A stretch of 11,567 bases of DNA from Acidobacteriota bacterium (GCA_021805265.1 JAJZFR010000344.1:1-11567), one strand, 5' to 3'. Counted from the stretch's first letter, positions 1-8,943 are shown. Translations and numbers: made by a program. Notes: generated from the sequence alone by a model not told the origin.

Positions 1-973
1 CGGGCGTCTTTGCCCAGCGGTCGTTTTTGAGGGTGGGAAGCGGGACGGGCTTGAGCGGCTGATAGGCCCAGAAAGCGCGCTGCTGCGCGGTGACGAGGCC
101 CGTGGTCGCGGTCGAGGAGATAACGATGCCTGGCGCGCTTTTGGGCCAGACGGCGCCGCGCTTGACCCACGCGACGAGGTCGGCGACCTGTTGCGCGGTG
201 AGTTGGCCGCCCTTGGGCATTTTGAGGTTGGTGGTCTGGTGGATGGCGGTGATGAGCAGGCTTTTTTCCGGCGCGCCGGGTACGATTGCCGGGCCGTGAT
301 TGCCGCCGGTCAGGAGGGCCTCGCGCGAATCGAGCTTGAGGCCACCGGAGCCACCGGCGCTGTGGCAGGTGAGGCATTCGGTGGCGAGAATGGGACGTAC
401 GCGATTCTCGAAGAAGTCCTCATCGGAGATGGCCCCTTGCGGGACGATGACAGCGGTTGCGGCGCTGACCAGCTTTTTCGCTGGCGCGGCCTGGGCTGTT
501 TGGGTTGTTTGGTCGGTTCGGGTTTGTGCGGGAGTCTGGTCGTCGTCTGCGTCCTGGGAGGGCAGGGAATCGGTGCCTTTTGCGCCCGCCTTGACCCAGG
601 CGACGAGGGTTGCGATTTCGTTGTCGTCAAGCGGATGACGAGGCGGCATCTTGAGTTCGCCGGTGCGACGAATGGCCTGCACCAGCAGGCTTGCTTCTGG
701 GTCGCCGGGGATGATGGATGCGCCGTGCTTGCCGCCCTTGAGAATCGCGGAATAGTTGTCGAGACGCAGGCCGCCGGATTGCGAATCCTGATGGCAACTG
801 TAGCATTTGTCGTCGAGGATGGGCTGGACGCGCTGGGCGTAAAAATCAACCGTGTCGGGCGCGGGAGCGGACTGCTGTGCGTGGACTGTGCCCGCGATCA
901 GGCCGGAGACAATAGCCGCCAACAGCCCTGCGCCCGCGGCGATCAGGGCTTGTCGGCTGGCGAGCGCCTTCAT
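1..973 (-). CDS. Secreted protein with two tandem PSCyt1 cytochrome c domains, N-terminal part of a probable DUF1549/DUF1553 protein (partial)
   Basis: The reading frame opens at ATG 973-971 and leaves the window after 324 residues, so the C-terminus is missing. Residues 1-32 form a signal peptide ending in VHA before QQS, which predicts a periplasmic or exported protein. Two similar haem-binding modules follow, at about 44-132 and 187-274. Each has a CxxCH motif (CYSCH 57-61, CLTCH 200-204) and a later LKMP whose Met (M109, M252) is the likely second axial ligand; both end in LVAWVK. The linker at about 133-186 is rich in Q, T, D and A. After the second module FWAYQPLKPVPLP (301-313) resembles the lead-in to DUF1549 in planctomycete and acidobacterial PSCyt1-DUF1549-DUF1553 proteins, so those domains are expected beyond the edge. 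Substrate and electron partner are unknown. The ATG overlaps the TGA of the upstream ATPase gene (ATGA), and GAGG lies about 9 nt before the start. Confidence 0.85.
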   Translation of the reverse strand, partial: MKALASRQALIAAGAGLLAAIVSGLIAGTVHAQQSAPAPDTVDFYAQRVQPILDDKCYSCHQDSQSGGLRLDNYSAILKGGKHGASIIPGDPEASLLVQAIRRTGELKMPPRHPLDDNEIATLVAWVKAGAKGTDSLPSQDADDDQTPAQTRTDQTTQTAQAAPAKKLVSAATAVIVPQGAISDEDFFENRVRPILATECLTCHSAGGSGGLKLDSREALLTGGNHGPAIVPGAPEKSLLITAIHQTTNLKMPKGGQLTAQQVADLVAWVKRGAVWPKSAPGIVISSTATTGLVTAQQRAFWAYQPLKPVPLPTLKNDRWAKTP

Positions 974-1926
974 TCGCTTGCCTCGACGCGGCGAGGCATC
1001 TCCTGCACGGCTCGGCGTTCGACTTCGAAATCCGATTCGCGAAAGGCGCAATGCTTCACGTGTTCGCGCAACTGCTCGAAGTCGCGGGTTTTCTTGCGCA
1101 CCGAGAGCGGCTCGGAAGACTGGGGCAGTTGCATGTCGAGCAGGACGTTGCTCTCCTGGTCGCCTTCCTGATGGGGTTTGAGGACAATGAGGCGGGTTCC
1201 CAGCAGGATGGCTTCCGAGGTGTTGTGGGTGACGAAGAGGATGGTCGGGCGGCTCTCCTGCCAGAGGTCGTGCATCTGCTGTTGCAGGCTCGCGCGGGTG
1301 GAGGGGTCGAGCGCGCTGAAGGCCTCGTCCATCAGCAGCACGGGCGGGCGCATGAGCAGGGCCTGTGCAATGGCCACGCGCTGCTGCATTCCGCCGGACA
1401 ACTGCTGGGGATATTTGTGGAAGTCGGTGGTGCGCAGTCCCATGCGCTGGAGCATCGCTGCGGCTTCGGCGCGGAGCGATTTGCGGAAGCGCCAGAAGGA
1501 CGGCAGCAGGCGCGCCGTCCATCCGCAGAAGGCGTTCTCCGGGCCGTACATCACGTTCTGCATCACGGTGCGGTCGGGGAAGAGCGCGTATTTCTGGGGC
1601 ACGTAACCGCAGCGGGCGTCGATGCGCCGGACCCGCTTGCCGTCCACATCGACGGTGCCTTCGGTGGGAAATTCCTGGCCGAGGACGAGGCGCAGCAGCG
1701 TGCTCTTGCCGCAGCCGGTTTCGCCGAGGACGACGACAAACTCGCCCGCGCGAATGTCGAGATTGAGCCGATGGAGGACCGTTTTTTGCGCGCCCGAGGC
1801 CAGCGGGTAGCTGACCGAGACGTTGTCGAGCGCAATCTCGGTCTCTGCTTCGTGAGGATTTTTCCGGACGCGTTTGCGCGGCATGACGCGCGTCTTTTCG
1901 GCTCTTCGAATGGCGGTCAGTACCAT
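970..1926 (-). CDS. ABC importer ATP-binding protein, SsuB/TauB/NtrD superfamily (urea carboxylase-associated type)
   Basis: A 318-residue cytoplasmic ATPase that would power the importer encoded just upstream. Visible motifs in order: Walker A GETGCGKST (68-76), Q-loop Gln111 in YVPQK, signature LSGGM (176-180), Walker B VLLMDE (196-201), D-loop SALD (204-207) and the switch His234 in VTHN. The set is complete, so the protein should be active. It is longer than the usual 250-270 residues: there is an extra stretch around 130-150 before the signature and a charged tail of about 65 residues (251-318) with no recognised domain. Start choice: ATG 1926-1924 has GGAGG (1939-1935) 8 nt upstream and overlaps the permease stop by 10 bp; the in-frame ATG at 1884 has no comparable ribosome site. 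The stop overlaps the cytochrome start. The substrate cannot be read from this subunit. Confidence 0.9.
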   Translation of the reverse strand: MVLTAIRRAEKTRVMPRKRVRKNPHEAETEIALDNVSVSYPLASGAQKTVLHRLNLDIRAGEFVVVLGETGCGKSTLLRLVLGQEFPTEGTVDVDGKRVRRIDARCGYVPQKYALFPDRTVMQNVMYGPENAFCGWTARLLPSFWRFRKSLRAEAAAMLQRMGLRTTDFHKYPQQLSGGMQQRVAIAQALLMRPPVLLMDEAFSALDPSTRASLQQQMHDLWQESRPTILFVTHNTSEAILLGTRLIVLKPHQEGDQESNVLLDMQLPQSSEPLSVRKKTRDFEQLREHVKHCAFRESDFEVERRAVQEMPRRVEASE

Positions 1927-2780
1927 GGGTGCAGCCTCCGATTGGCGAAGCGCAGAAGCGCGTCCATGGCGAAGAGAAGCGCGGCCACCCACAGCAGATA
2001 GGGGATGATGATGTCCATGCCCATGTGTCGGCGCATGATGGCGATGCGATAGGCCAGGCCGTCGGTGGAGGCGATCATCTCGCCCGCGAAAAGAAAGAGC
2101 GCGAGCGGCTTCAGATTGAGCCGGACGCTGTTGATGATCTGCGGCAGAATCTGTTTGAGGATCACGCGATAGGTCACGTCGAGGCTGGAGGACTGGAGCG
2201 TGAAGGCCTTGACCACCTGTTCGCGCGGCACAGACTTTGCGATGTTGTAGGTGTCGAGCATGAGCGTCGGCCCCACGCCGATCACCATCAGCATGATCTT
2301 GGACCATTCGTCGATGCCGAAGACGATGAAGAGAATGGGCAGCAGCGATAGCGCGACAATCTTGTCGAAGAAGAGAAAGAAGCGCAGAAAGAATGCTTCG
2401 GCGTAGGGAAAGACCGCCATGTGGAGGCCGAGAAGAATGGCCGGAATGAGCAGGAGCAGGCTGATGAAAAAGCGGCGCGAGCTGGAGACGGTATCGCGCC
2501 AGAGCATTCCGTGCGAGACCCTTTGCCAGGTGGTCGCAGTGGCGTCGAGCGGGTCGTCTTCCTCGGGCTGTTCGAGCACCGCGCTTTTCACGCCCTGGAT
2601 GAGTTGCGCACCGGAGGGGATGACGCGGTCTTCGGGATTTTCCTTGTGGCGGGCGACGGAAAATTGTGAGTAGAGAAGAATGCCGACGAGGAAGAGCATC
2701 CAGGAGAGGGACTGGGTCCAGAGCCTTCGCGGGCGGCCCTGAATGTCGGTGAGGTGGAAGGCTGGTCCGGTAGCGCTCAT
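1917..2780 (-). CDS. ABC importer permease, SsuC/TauC/NtrB superfamily (urea carboxylase-associated type)
   Basis: A 287-residue inner-membrane permease. Hydrophobic segments lie near 26-38, 104-124, 127-155, 161-178, 223-236 and 256-275, giving about six helices. The cytoplasmic coupling (EAA-like) loop is at about 187-214, containing REQVVKAF and ending in ILPQI, with the usual Gly replaced by Ser. A hydrophilic stretch of about 65 residues (41-103) separates the first helix from the rest. LLPILFIVFGIDEWSK and the terminal RRLHPWY resemble permeases encoded near urea carboxylases; this match is from memory of the family, not a search. One permease gene implies a homodimer. ATG 2780-2778 overlaps the stop of the binding-protein gene (ATGA), and AGGGG (2790-2786) sits 5 nt upstream. 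The 3' end overlaps the ATPase gene by 10 bp, so the subunits are probably translationally coupled. Confidence 0.9.
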   Translation of the reverse strand: MSATGPAFHLTDIQGRPRRLWTQSLSWMLFLVGILLYSQFSVARHKENPEDRVIPSGAQLIQGVKSAVLEQPEEDDPLDATATTWQRVSHGMLWRDTVSSSRRFFISLLLLIPAILLGLHMAVFPYAEAFFLRFFLFFDKIVALSLLPILFIVFGIDEWSKIMLMVIGVGPTLMLDTYNIAKSVPREQVVKAFTLQSSSLDVTYRVILKQILPQIINSVRLNLKPLALFLFAGEMIASTDGLAYRIAIMRRHMGMDIIIPYLLWVAALLFAMDALLRFANRRLHPWY

Positions 2781-3925
2781 AGCTTCCCCTGCGCGGCCAT
2801 CTGCATGTAGGTTGCGTCGATGCGCAGCCGGACGCGATTGGTTTTGCCCTGGACCGAGCCATCGGGATAGCGAATGGCAACATCGTCCACGGATTGCACA
2901 CCCTGGCCGAGGAGTTGATGACGGAAACAGAACTGGCGCACCAGGTCCATCTTCTGTCTGAGCGTTGCTCCCTCGGCAAACTGTTCGGCGAGTTTGGGCG
3001 AAGAGAAGAGATAGGTGGTGCGCAACTGATCCTTGTAGGAGGCGACGGAGTCTCCGGAGGCTGCGGCGCTGCCGGCAATGGCGGCGGGCGCGCCGCTGGC
3101 CAGTTGGGCTACGGTCTCGTACCAGGCTCCTGCAATGGCCTTGGCGAAGCGTACGCCGGAGCCATCGGGACGCTCGAGGATGTCTGTGCGCACGACCAGC
3201 AGGTCAAGGATTTCGCCGGGTATCTTCGAGGAATCGAAGAGCGAATGGACGCCGGAATCCTGGGCCAGAATCTGCGAGACGAGCGGCTTCCAGGTAACCG
3301 CGGCGGGGTTGTTTCTGTCGCCGAGGAATGCGCCGACCAGATCCGAGTCGCTGGTGTTCATCAGGCGAAGGCGAGGAATCTGGGCGCCGAGTCCGTTGAC
3401 CTCGAAGGCGCGTTCGAGCAGGTATTCCGAGACTGTTTTCTGCACCAGCATGATGCGCTTGCCGGGCAACTGGGCGAGGGTGAGGCCGCTGCGCGCCAGC
3501 ACGGCGTCGTTGCCGTTCGAGTAGTCGCCGACGATGAGCGCGGTCGAGTCTACGCCCGCAGCGGCGGGCATGTCGAGCGCCTCCATGTTGGTCATGGTGC
3601 AGGCGTCAATGTTTTTGCCGACGAAGGCGTCGAGCGAGGCGGCGTAGTCGAAGCGCTGAACTTTGATGACGACGCCGTACTTGTCTGCCCATCGCTTGAG
3701 GATGCCGGAGCGGGCCATGTAGAAGTAGGGATTCCATCCCGCGTAGACGCTCCAGCCGACGGTGAAGGTGGGCGCGGCGGCATAACCGGGAGTACAACAG
3801 GCACAGAGAAACGCCAGCGCGACCAGCAGCGCACCGTTCGCGGCGAAAGCTCGCCCGAGGCTTTGCTGTCTGGGATATTTGCCTGCTTTACACTTCAGAA
3901 TTCCGCGCGGACAGAATGACCTCAT
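2777..3925 (-). CDS. ABC importer substrate-binding protein, urea carboxylase-region type (TIGR03427-like)
   Basis: A 382-residue exported binding protein with a long basic N-region, a hydrophobic core at about 31-43 and a likely cleavage site after GYAA (about 48-51). LCAC (40-43) could alternatively act as a weak lipobox. The mature N-terminus carries GWSVYAGWNPY (57-67), then RWADKYGV, TMTNMEAL (110-117) and LIVGDYSNGNDAV (130-142). I recognise this run as typical of the NMT1/TauA-like family found beside urea carboxylase genes, many of whose members are linked to guanidine. The ligand here is therefore perhaps guanidine, urea or a related small nitrogen compound, but this is inference: no carboxylase or guanidine riboswitch is visible. 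ATG 3925 was chosen; a TTG at 3949 would add eight residues. Neither has a convincing ribosome site, and the ATG lies in an inverted repeat. The gene overlaps the permease by 4 bp. Confidence 0.85.
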   Translation of the reverse strand: MRSFCPRGILKCKAGKYPRQQSLGRAFAANGALLVALAFLCACCTPGYAAAPTFTVGWSVYAGWNPYFYMARSGILKRWADKYGVVIKVQRFDYAASLDAFVGKNIDACTMTNMEALDMPAAAGVDSTALIVGDYSNGNDAVLARSGLTLAQLPGKRIMLVQKTVSEYLLERAFEVNGLGAQIPRLRLMNTSDSDLVGAFLGDRNNPAAVTWKPLVSQILAQDSGVHSLFDSSKIPGEILDLLVVRTDILERPDGSGVRFAKAIAGAWYETVAQLASGAPAAIAGSAAASGDSVASYKDQLRTTYLFSSPKLAEQFAEGATLRQKMDLVRQFCFRHQLLGQGVQSVDDVAIRYPDGSVQGKTNRVRLRIDATYMQMAAQGKL

Positions 3926-3984
3926 AATGACAAGATACCCAAAGGTCAATCCAGGTCAGTGAGGTATCGATTTCATTTATGAGG
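3920..3984 (-). promoter_or_regulatory. Nested inverted repeat enclosing the start codon of the binding-protein gene
   Basis: Three nested pairs of arms are seen directly. Outer: CCTCATAA (3920-3927) with TTATGAGG (3977-3984). Middle: TGA (3928-3930) with TCA (3973-3975), with one unpaired base at 3976. Inner: GATACC (3934-3939) with GGTATC (3963-3968). The loop is 23 nt (3940-3962). In mRNA from the minus strand the AUG at 3925-3923 and the GGG about 12 nt before it would be paired, whereas the alternative UUG (3949-3947) would sit in the loop. It could be a translation-controlling leader, a protein-binding site or an intergenic processing hairpin. No U-run follows, so a simple intrinsic terminator is unlikely. 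Confidence 0.5.
3943..3958 (+). repeat. Direct repeat AGGTCA-N4-AGGTCA
   Basis: AGGTCA occurs at 3943-3948 and 3953-3958, one helical turn (10 bp) apart, inside the loop of the inverted repeat upstream of the importer genes. A third copy lies on the opposite strand at 3922-3917. Such spacing suits a regulator binding one face of the DNA, but no known site is matched. Confidence 0.35.
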
Positions 3985-4012
3985 GGGATAAGCAAAGACG
4001 GATGTGTGACGT

Positions 4013-4030
4013 CGCGCGAGCCGCGCGAGC
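4013..4030. repeat. Tandem 9-bp repeat CGCGCGAGC x2
   Basis: Two perfect adjacent copies (4013-4021 and 4022-4030) lie in the gap between the beta-propeller gene and the binding-protein gene. No function is apparent. Confidence 0.4.
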
Positions 4031-4080
4031 CTTCGATACGAGTTGATTGCGGGCTTGCCGGGCACTTCAGGGCAGGGAAT

Positions 4081-4094
4081 CGCTCTTCAGAGCG
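4081..4094 (-). other. Small hairpin over the stop codon of the beta-propeller gene
   Basis: CGCTC (4081-4085) and GAGCG (4090-4094) form a perfect 5-bp stem with a 4-nt loop containing part of the TGA stop. No T-run follows on the minus strand, so at best it is a weak pause or stability element. Confidence 0.25.
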
Positions 4095-5139
4095 AGGGAA
4101 TCGGCAACCGCCAGACTTTGGCACCGTCGAGGAAGGTGAGCCAGAGAGACCTGTGGGCGCAGCGGATGCTGTCGCCGCCCAGGCCGACAAACTGCTGGGT
4201 GACGCGATTGGTGGCGGGATCGACGCGGGTGATGGGGAAACCGAAGACCGTCGCCCATACGGACCCCGCGCCGAAGGCGATTTCGCCACCGAGGCCGGGG
4301 ATGCCGGCGGGAATGGTGGCCAGCAGTTTTCCGGTGATCGCATCGACGCGCGCGATGGAGCCATCGCCCTGATTGAGCACCCAGACAGAGCCCGCGCCGA
4401 CGGTGAGAAAGCGCGGCATGGGGCCGACGGGAGTGGTGGAGACGACGCTGTTGGTCTTGGGATCGACGCGCACCAGAGCGTTGCCTGCGTTGCTCGATAC
4501 CCAGATGGAACCAGAGGCAAAGATCGGGTTGAAGGAGCCAGCGGGAAGTGGGATGTGGACGGCGACCTGATTGGTCCTGGGATCGATGCGGTCGAGTTCA
4601 ACCTGATTCGGTTCCTGATTGGGTCCCGTGCCCGCCGGGGTAACCAGCCAGACGCTGCCCGCGCCGGTTGCAATGCCGCCTTCGGAGTCTGCGGGACTGG
4701 CCTTGACGGTGGCCTGCGGCTCGCCATTGCCGGCATCGACGCGCAGCAGGGAGTGGTCGCCGCAACTGGGAATCCACAGGCTGCCAAAGCCGACGGCCAG
4801 GCCGGAGCAAGGGCGAGCCACGGTGACGATGTGATCGGGCTTGTTGGTGTCAGAGTTGAGCAATACAACGTGGTCGGCGCTGGAGCTGGTGACCCAGACG
4901 CCATCGCGAGTCACCGCCAGCCAGTCCGGGTGACCGGCGACGGGAATGATTGCCGAAGGAATGAGCGCGCTCATGGGCCGCTGGATGCCGGGCGTCGCAA
5001 CGCCGGTTTTGGGCGGAAATTCGGGCTGTTTCTGCGCCCTGGCCGCGAAGGGAACAACGGCGAGCAGGCAGGGCAGGAGCGCGGAGGCTTCTCGGCGGAG
5101 CAGTGAAAGCCACGAAGCGGATTGGGATGGGGCTGGCAT
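4087..5139 (-). CDS. Secreted beta-propeller protein (Vgb/YncE-like repeats)
   Basis: A 350-residue protein with a signal peptide (about 1-35, hydrophobic core LLPCLLAVVPFAA, cleavage after ARA). The mature part is built from about seven repeats of roughly 40 residues. Each has a strand of the form G-S-V/I/L-W (first at about 80-82, then from 119-122 on) followed 10-20 residues later by RVDP-x-TN or a variant. This is the usual look of virginiamycin B lyase-like, YncE-like or NHL-like propellers. No catalytic residues can be assigned, so a binding or sensing role outside the cytoplasm is as likely as enzymatic activity. Cys111 and Cys126 could form a disulfide. It lies on the same strand as the importer genes, about 160 bp upstream, and is divergent from katG. 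It might be the first gene of the importer operon, but the structured gap leaves that open. The ribosome site at the ATG is weak. Confidence 0.75.
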   Translation of the reverse strand: MPAPSQSASWLSLLRREASALLPCLLAVVPFAARAQKQPEFPPKTGVATPGIQRPMSALIPSAIIPVAGHPDWLAVTRDGVWVTSSSADHVVLLNSDTNKPDHIVTVARPCSGLAVGFGSLWIPSCGDHSLLRVDAGNGEPQATVKASPADSEGGIATGAGSVWLVTPAGTGPNQEPNQVELDRIDPRTNQVAVHIPLPAGSFNPIFASGSIWVSSNAGNALVRVDPKTNSVVSTTPVGPMPRFLTVGAGSVWVLNQGDGSIARVDAITGKLLATIPAGIPGLGGEIAFGAGSVWATVFGFPITRVDPATNRVTQQFVGLGGDSIRCAHRSLWLTFLDGAKVWRLPIPSL

Positions 5140-5194
5140 ATGGCTGTACTTTACGTGCTGGAATGAGGGAAATACAAACAGATTCTTTCCGGAG

Positions 5195-7451
<2,257 letters not shown>

Positions 7452-7460
7452 TGTGAGCAA

Positions 7461-7500
7461 GTAAGAACTAGCAAGAACAAGGAAGAACAAGAAAGAACAA
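7461..7500 (+). repeat. Four tandem 10-bp repeats (Gnaagaacaa) between katG and the stress-protein gene
   Basis: Consecutive units GTAAGAACTA, GCAAGAACAA, GGAAGAACAA and GAAAGAACAA fill 7461-7500. The stretch is purine-rich and unstructured, and ends just before the GGGAAG that probably serves as the ribosome site for the ATG at 7512. It resembles a product of replication slippage; copy number would change the gene spacing but not the reading frame of either gene. Confidence 0.6.
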
Positions 7501-7511
7501 GGGAAGCCGGA

Positions 7512-8420
7512 ATGAATCTATTCGATCAGCACGCGCCAGAGCGACTCGCTACGGTTTTGTTTGCCACGGACTTCTCGACGGCGTCGGAGAATGCAGGGCA
7601 TTATGCCGCAGCGTTCGCGCAGTATTTTGGCGCGAAGCTGGTGGTTGCGCATGGTTTCTATCTGGACCAGGCAGCACTCGAGGCGGAGACGTTTCGGGAG
7701 CTGGCAAGCCGGCAGCGATCCAGCCTGAAGAAGGAACTGGACGAGGTGATTCGCGATCTGGCTGGCGGCGGCGGAACGACCGAATCCGTGCTGGTCGAAG
7801 AGGATCCGCGGAGGGCGATTGCCGAGCTGGCGCGGCAGCTTCGCCCGTCGCTGATTGTGCTCGGCACCCATGGCGGCGGCGTGGTGGAGCGCTTTGTGCT
7901 CGGCTCGACGGCGGAGGGAATTCTGCGCCACTCGCACGAGCCTGTGCTCACGGTTGGACCGAAGGTGCCACTGCTGCACACGCATTCAGACAAGACGCCA
8001 CTCCGCATCCGGCGCATCCTGCTGGCGACCAACAACACGGCGGGAGCGGCTGTGGTAACCGCGCTGGCGGTGACCCTGGCCAGCGCGTTTTCCGCCACGC
8101 TCGATGTGTTGAATGTCGTGCATCCGAAGTCGGTCGAGAATACGCTCGAGGCACCGCACAATCTTTATGGAAAACATGAAGAGGCAGAAGCAATGCTGCC
8201 GCCGGATGCTCGGAAAGCGGCCGAGATACGGACGTTCGTGAGCGTCGGCCAGCCGCGCACGGAGATACTGAAGCATATCCACGAGCGGGAGATCGAGCTG
8301 CTGGTGCTGGGCCTGAGCGCGGACAGTCAGATGGAGATGCAGGGGCATCTTTCGGGGGCTTTCCCGATCATCGCCGAGGCGACCTGCCCGGTGTTGACCT
8401 TGACCGCGGCCACGCAATAA
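7512..8420 (+). CDS. Double-domain universal stress protein (UspA family)
   Basis: A 302-residue cytoplasmic protein made of two Usp domains (about 11-150 and 165-300). The first begins with the typical strand VLFATDFS (Asp20) and has the nucleotide-binding pattern G-x2-G-x9-G-S (Gly118, Gly121, Gly131, Ser132), so it probably binds ATP. The second has the fold pattern (RRILLATNN, LLVLGLS, CPVLTL) but lacks the glycine motif, so it is likely a non-binding partner domain. Proteins of this family support survival under stress; a specific target cannot be assigned. The gene lies 60 bp after katG on the same strand with no clear promoter or terminator between, so co-transcription with katG is likely and suits a peroxide or stationary-phase role. 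Start ATG 7512 has GGGAAG 5-10 nt upstream and agrees with the family N-terminus. Confidence 0.92.
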   Translation: MNLFDQHAPERLATVLFATDFSTASENAGHYAAAFAQYFGAKLVVAHGFYLDQAALEAETFRELASRQRSSLKKELDEVIRDLAGGGGTTESVLVEEDPRRAIAELARQLRPSLIVLGTHGGGVVERFVLGSTAEGILRHSHEPVLTVGPKVPLLHTHSDKTPLRIRRILLATNNTAGAAVVTALAVTLASAFSATLDVLNVVHPKSVENTLEAPHNLYGKHEEAEAMLPPDARKAAEIRTFVSVGQPRTEILKHIHEREIELLVLGLSADSQMEMQGHLSGAFPIIAEATCPVLTLTAATQ

Positions 8421-8427
8421 CTCCGCA

Positions 8428-8457
8428 TTGGACCCGCGCCGAAACGAGCGCTAGAAT
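8428..8457 (+). promoter_or_regulatory. Candidate promoter of the DUF2203 gene
   Basis: TTGGAC (8428-8433) and TAGAAT (8452-8457, five of six -10 bases) are 18 bp apart. Transcription would start near 8464, leaving a leader of about 14 nt that carries AGGA before the ATG. Confidence 0.4.
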
Positions 8458-8477
8458 CGCAACAGGAACGAGCGACC

Positions 8478-8918
8478 ATGAAGACCTTTACCCTCGATGA
8501 AGCGCAGTCTCTGTTGCCGGTGGTGGAAGTGCTGCTGGCGCGGGCCACGGAAAGCCGGCAGTCCGCAGAAGCCATCGAAGCGGAGCTTTCCGAGCTTTCG
8601 CGCCGGATATTTCTGAGCGGGGGCATGCACGTCGAGGTGGGCAAAGTGGCTGCCCGCCGCGTGGAGATGGACAAGCTGATCGAGCGGGTACGCGAGACGG
8701 TGGCCGAAATCGACTCGATCGGTGTTCAGGTGAAGGATCTCGACGGCGGATTGCTGGATTTTCCCTGCCGGATGGACGATGAGGTGATCCTGTTGTGCTG
8801 GCGTCGCGGCGAATCGGCCATCGAGCACTGGCACACGGTCGAGGCGGGCTTTGGCGGACGCCAGCCCATCGACGATCGCTTCCGTCGCCGCTCGGCCTCG
8901 GGCGGCCGCCCGAACTGA
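8478..8918 (+). CDS. DUF2203 family protein
   Basis: A 146-residue soluble protein of a conserved family without an assigned biochemical role. It starts KTFTLDEAQSLLPVV, the usual family opening. The N-terminal half (about 6-90) is heptad-like and probably an alpha-helical hairpin or coiled coil. The conserved C-terminal half contains GVQVKDLDGGLLDFP (about 81-95), then ILLCWRRGE and the HWHTVEAGFGGRQP stretch. Trp, His and Asp residues in this part are candidates for a ligand or metal site, but that is speculation. No signal peptide or membrane segment. The last residues (RRRSASGGRPN) are basic and probably disordered. It follows the stress-protein gene by 57 bp on the same strand, with its own candidate promoter in the gap, so it may be expressed both with and apart from katG and the stress gene. 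Confidence 0.85.
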   Translation: MKTFTLDEAQSLLPVVEVLLARATESRQSAEAIEAELSELSRRIFLSGGMHVEVGKVAARRVEMDKLIERVRETVAEIDSIGVQVKDLDGGLLDFPCRMDDEVILLCWRRGESAIEHWHTVEAGFGGRQPIDDRFRRRSASGGRPN

Positions 8919-8943
8919 CGCTTCCTTCGATCCGATTGTCTGT

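Noticed and set aside
191..2351. Long plus-strand open frames across the cytochrome, ATPase and permease genes
   Set aside because: They are antisense shadows in GC-rich sequence, with no ribosome sites and no recognisable protein motifs, while the minus strand encodes clear families.
1927..3078. A 702-residue minus-strand frame extending the ATPase upstream
   Set aside because: The part before residue 385 overlaps the permease and binding protein out of frame and is low-complexity; the real ATPase starts at 1926.
3921..3949. TTGACC (3949-3944) and TATGAG (3926-3921) on the minus strand, 17 bp apart, as a promoter of the importer genes
   Set aside because: Transcription would begin near 3914, downstream of both usable start codons, and no other ATG, GTG or TTG in frame precedes the signal peptide core.
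3950..4086. Guanidine riboswitch in the gap upstream of the importer
   Set aside because: I looked on the minus strand for the guanidine-I conserved core, the paired ACGR hairpins of guanidine-II and the guanidine-III pattern and found none; the hairpin present is of another shape.
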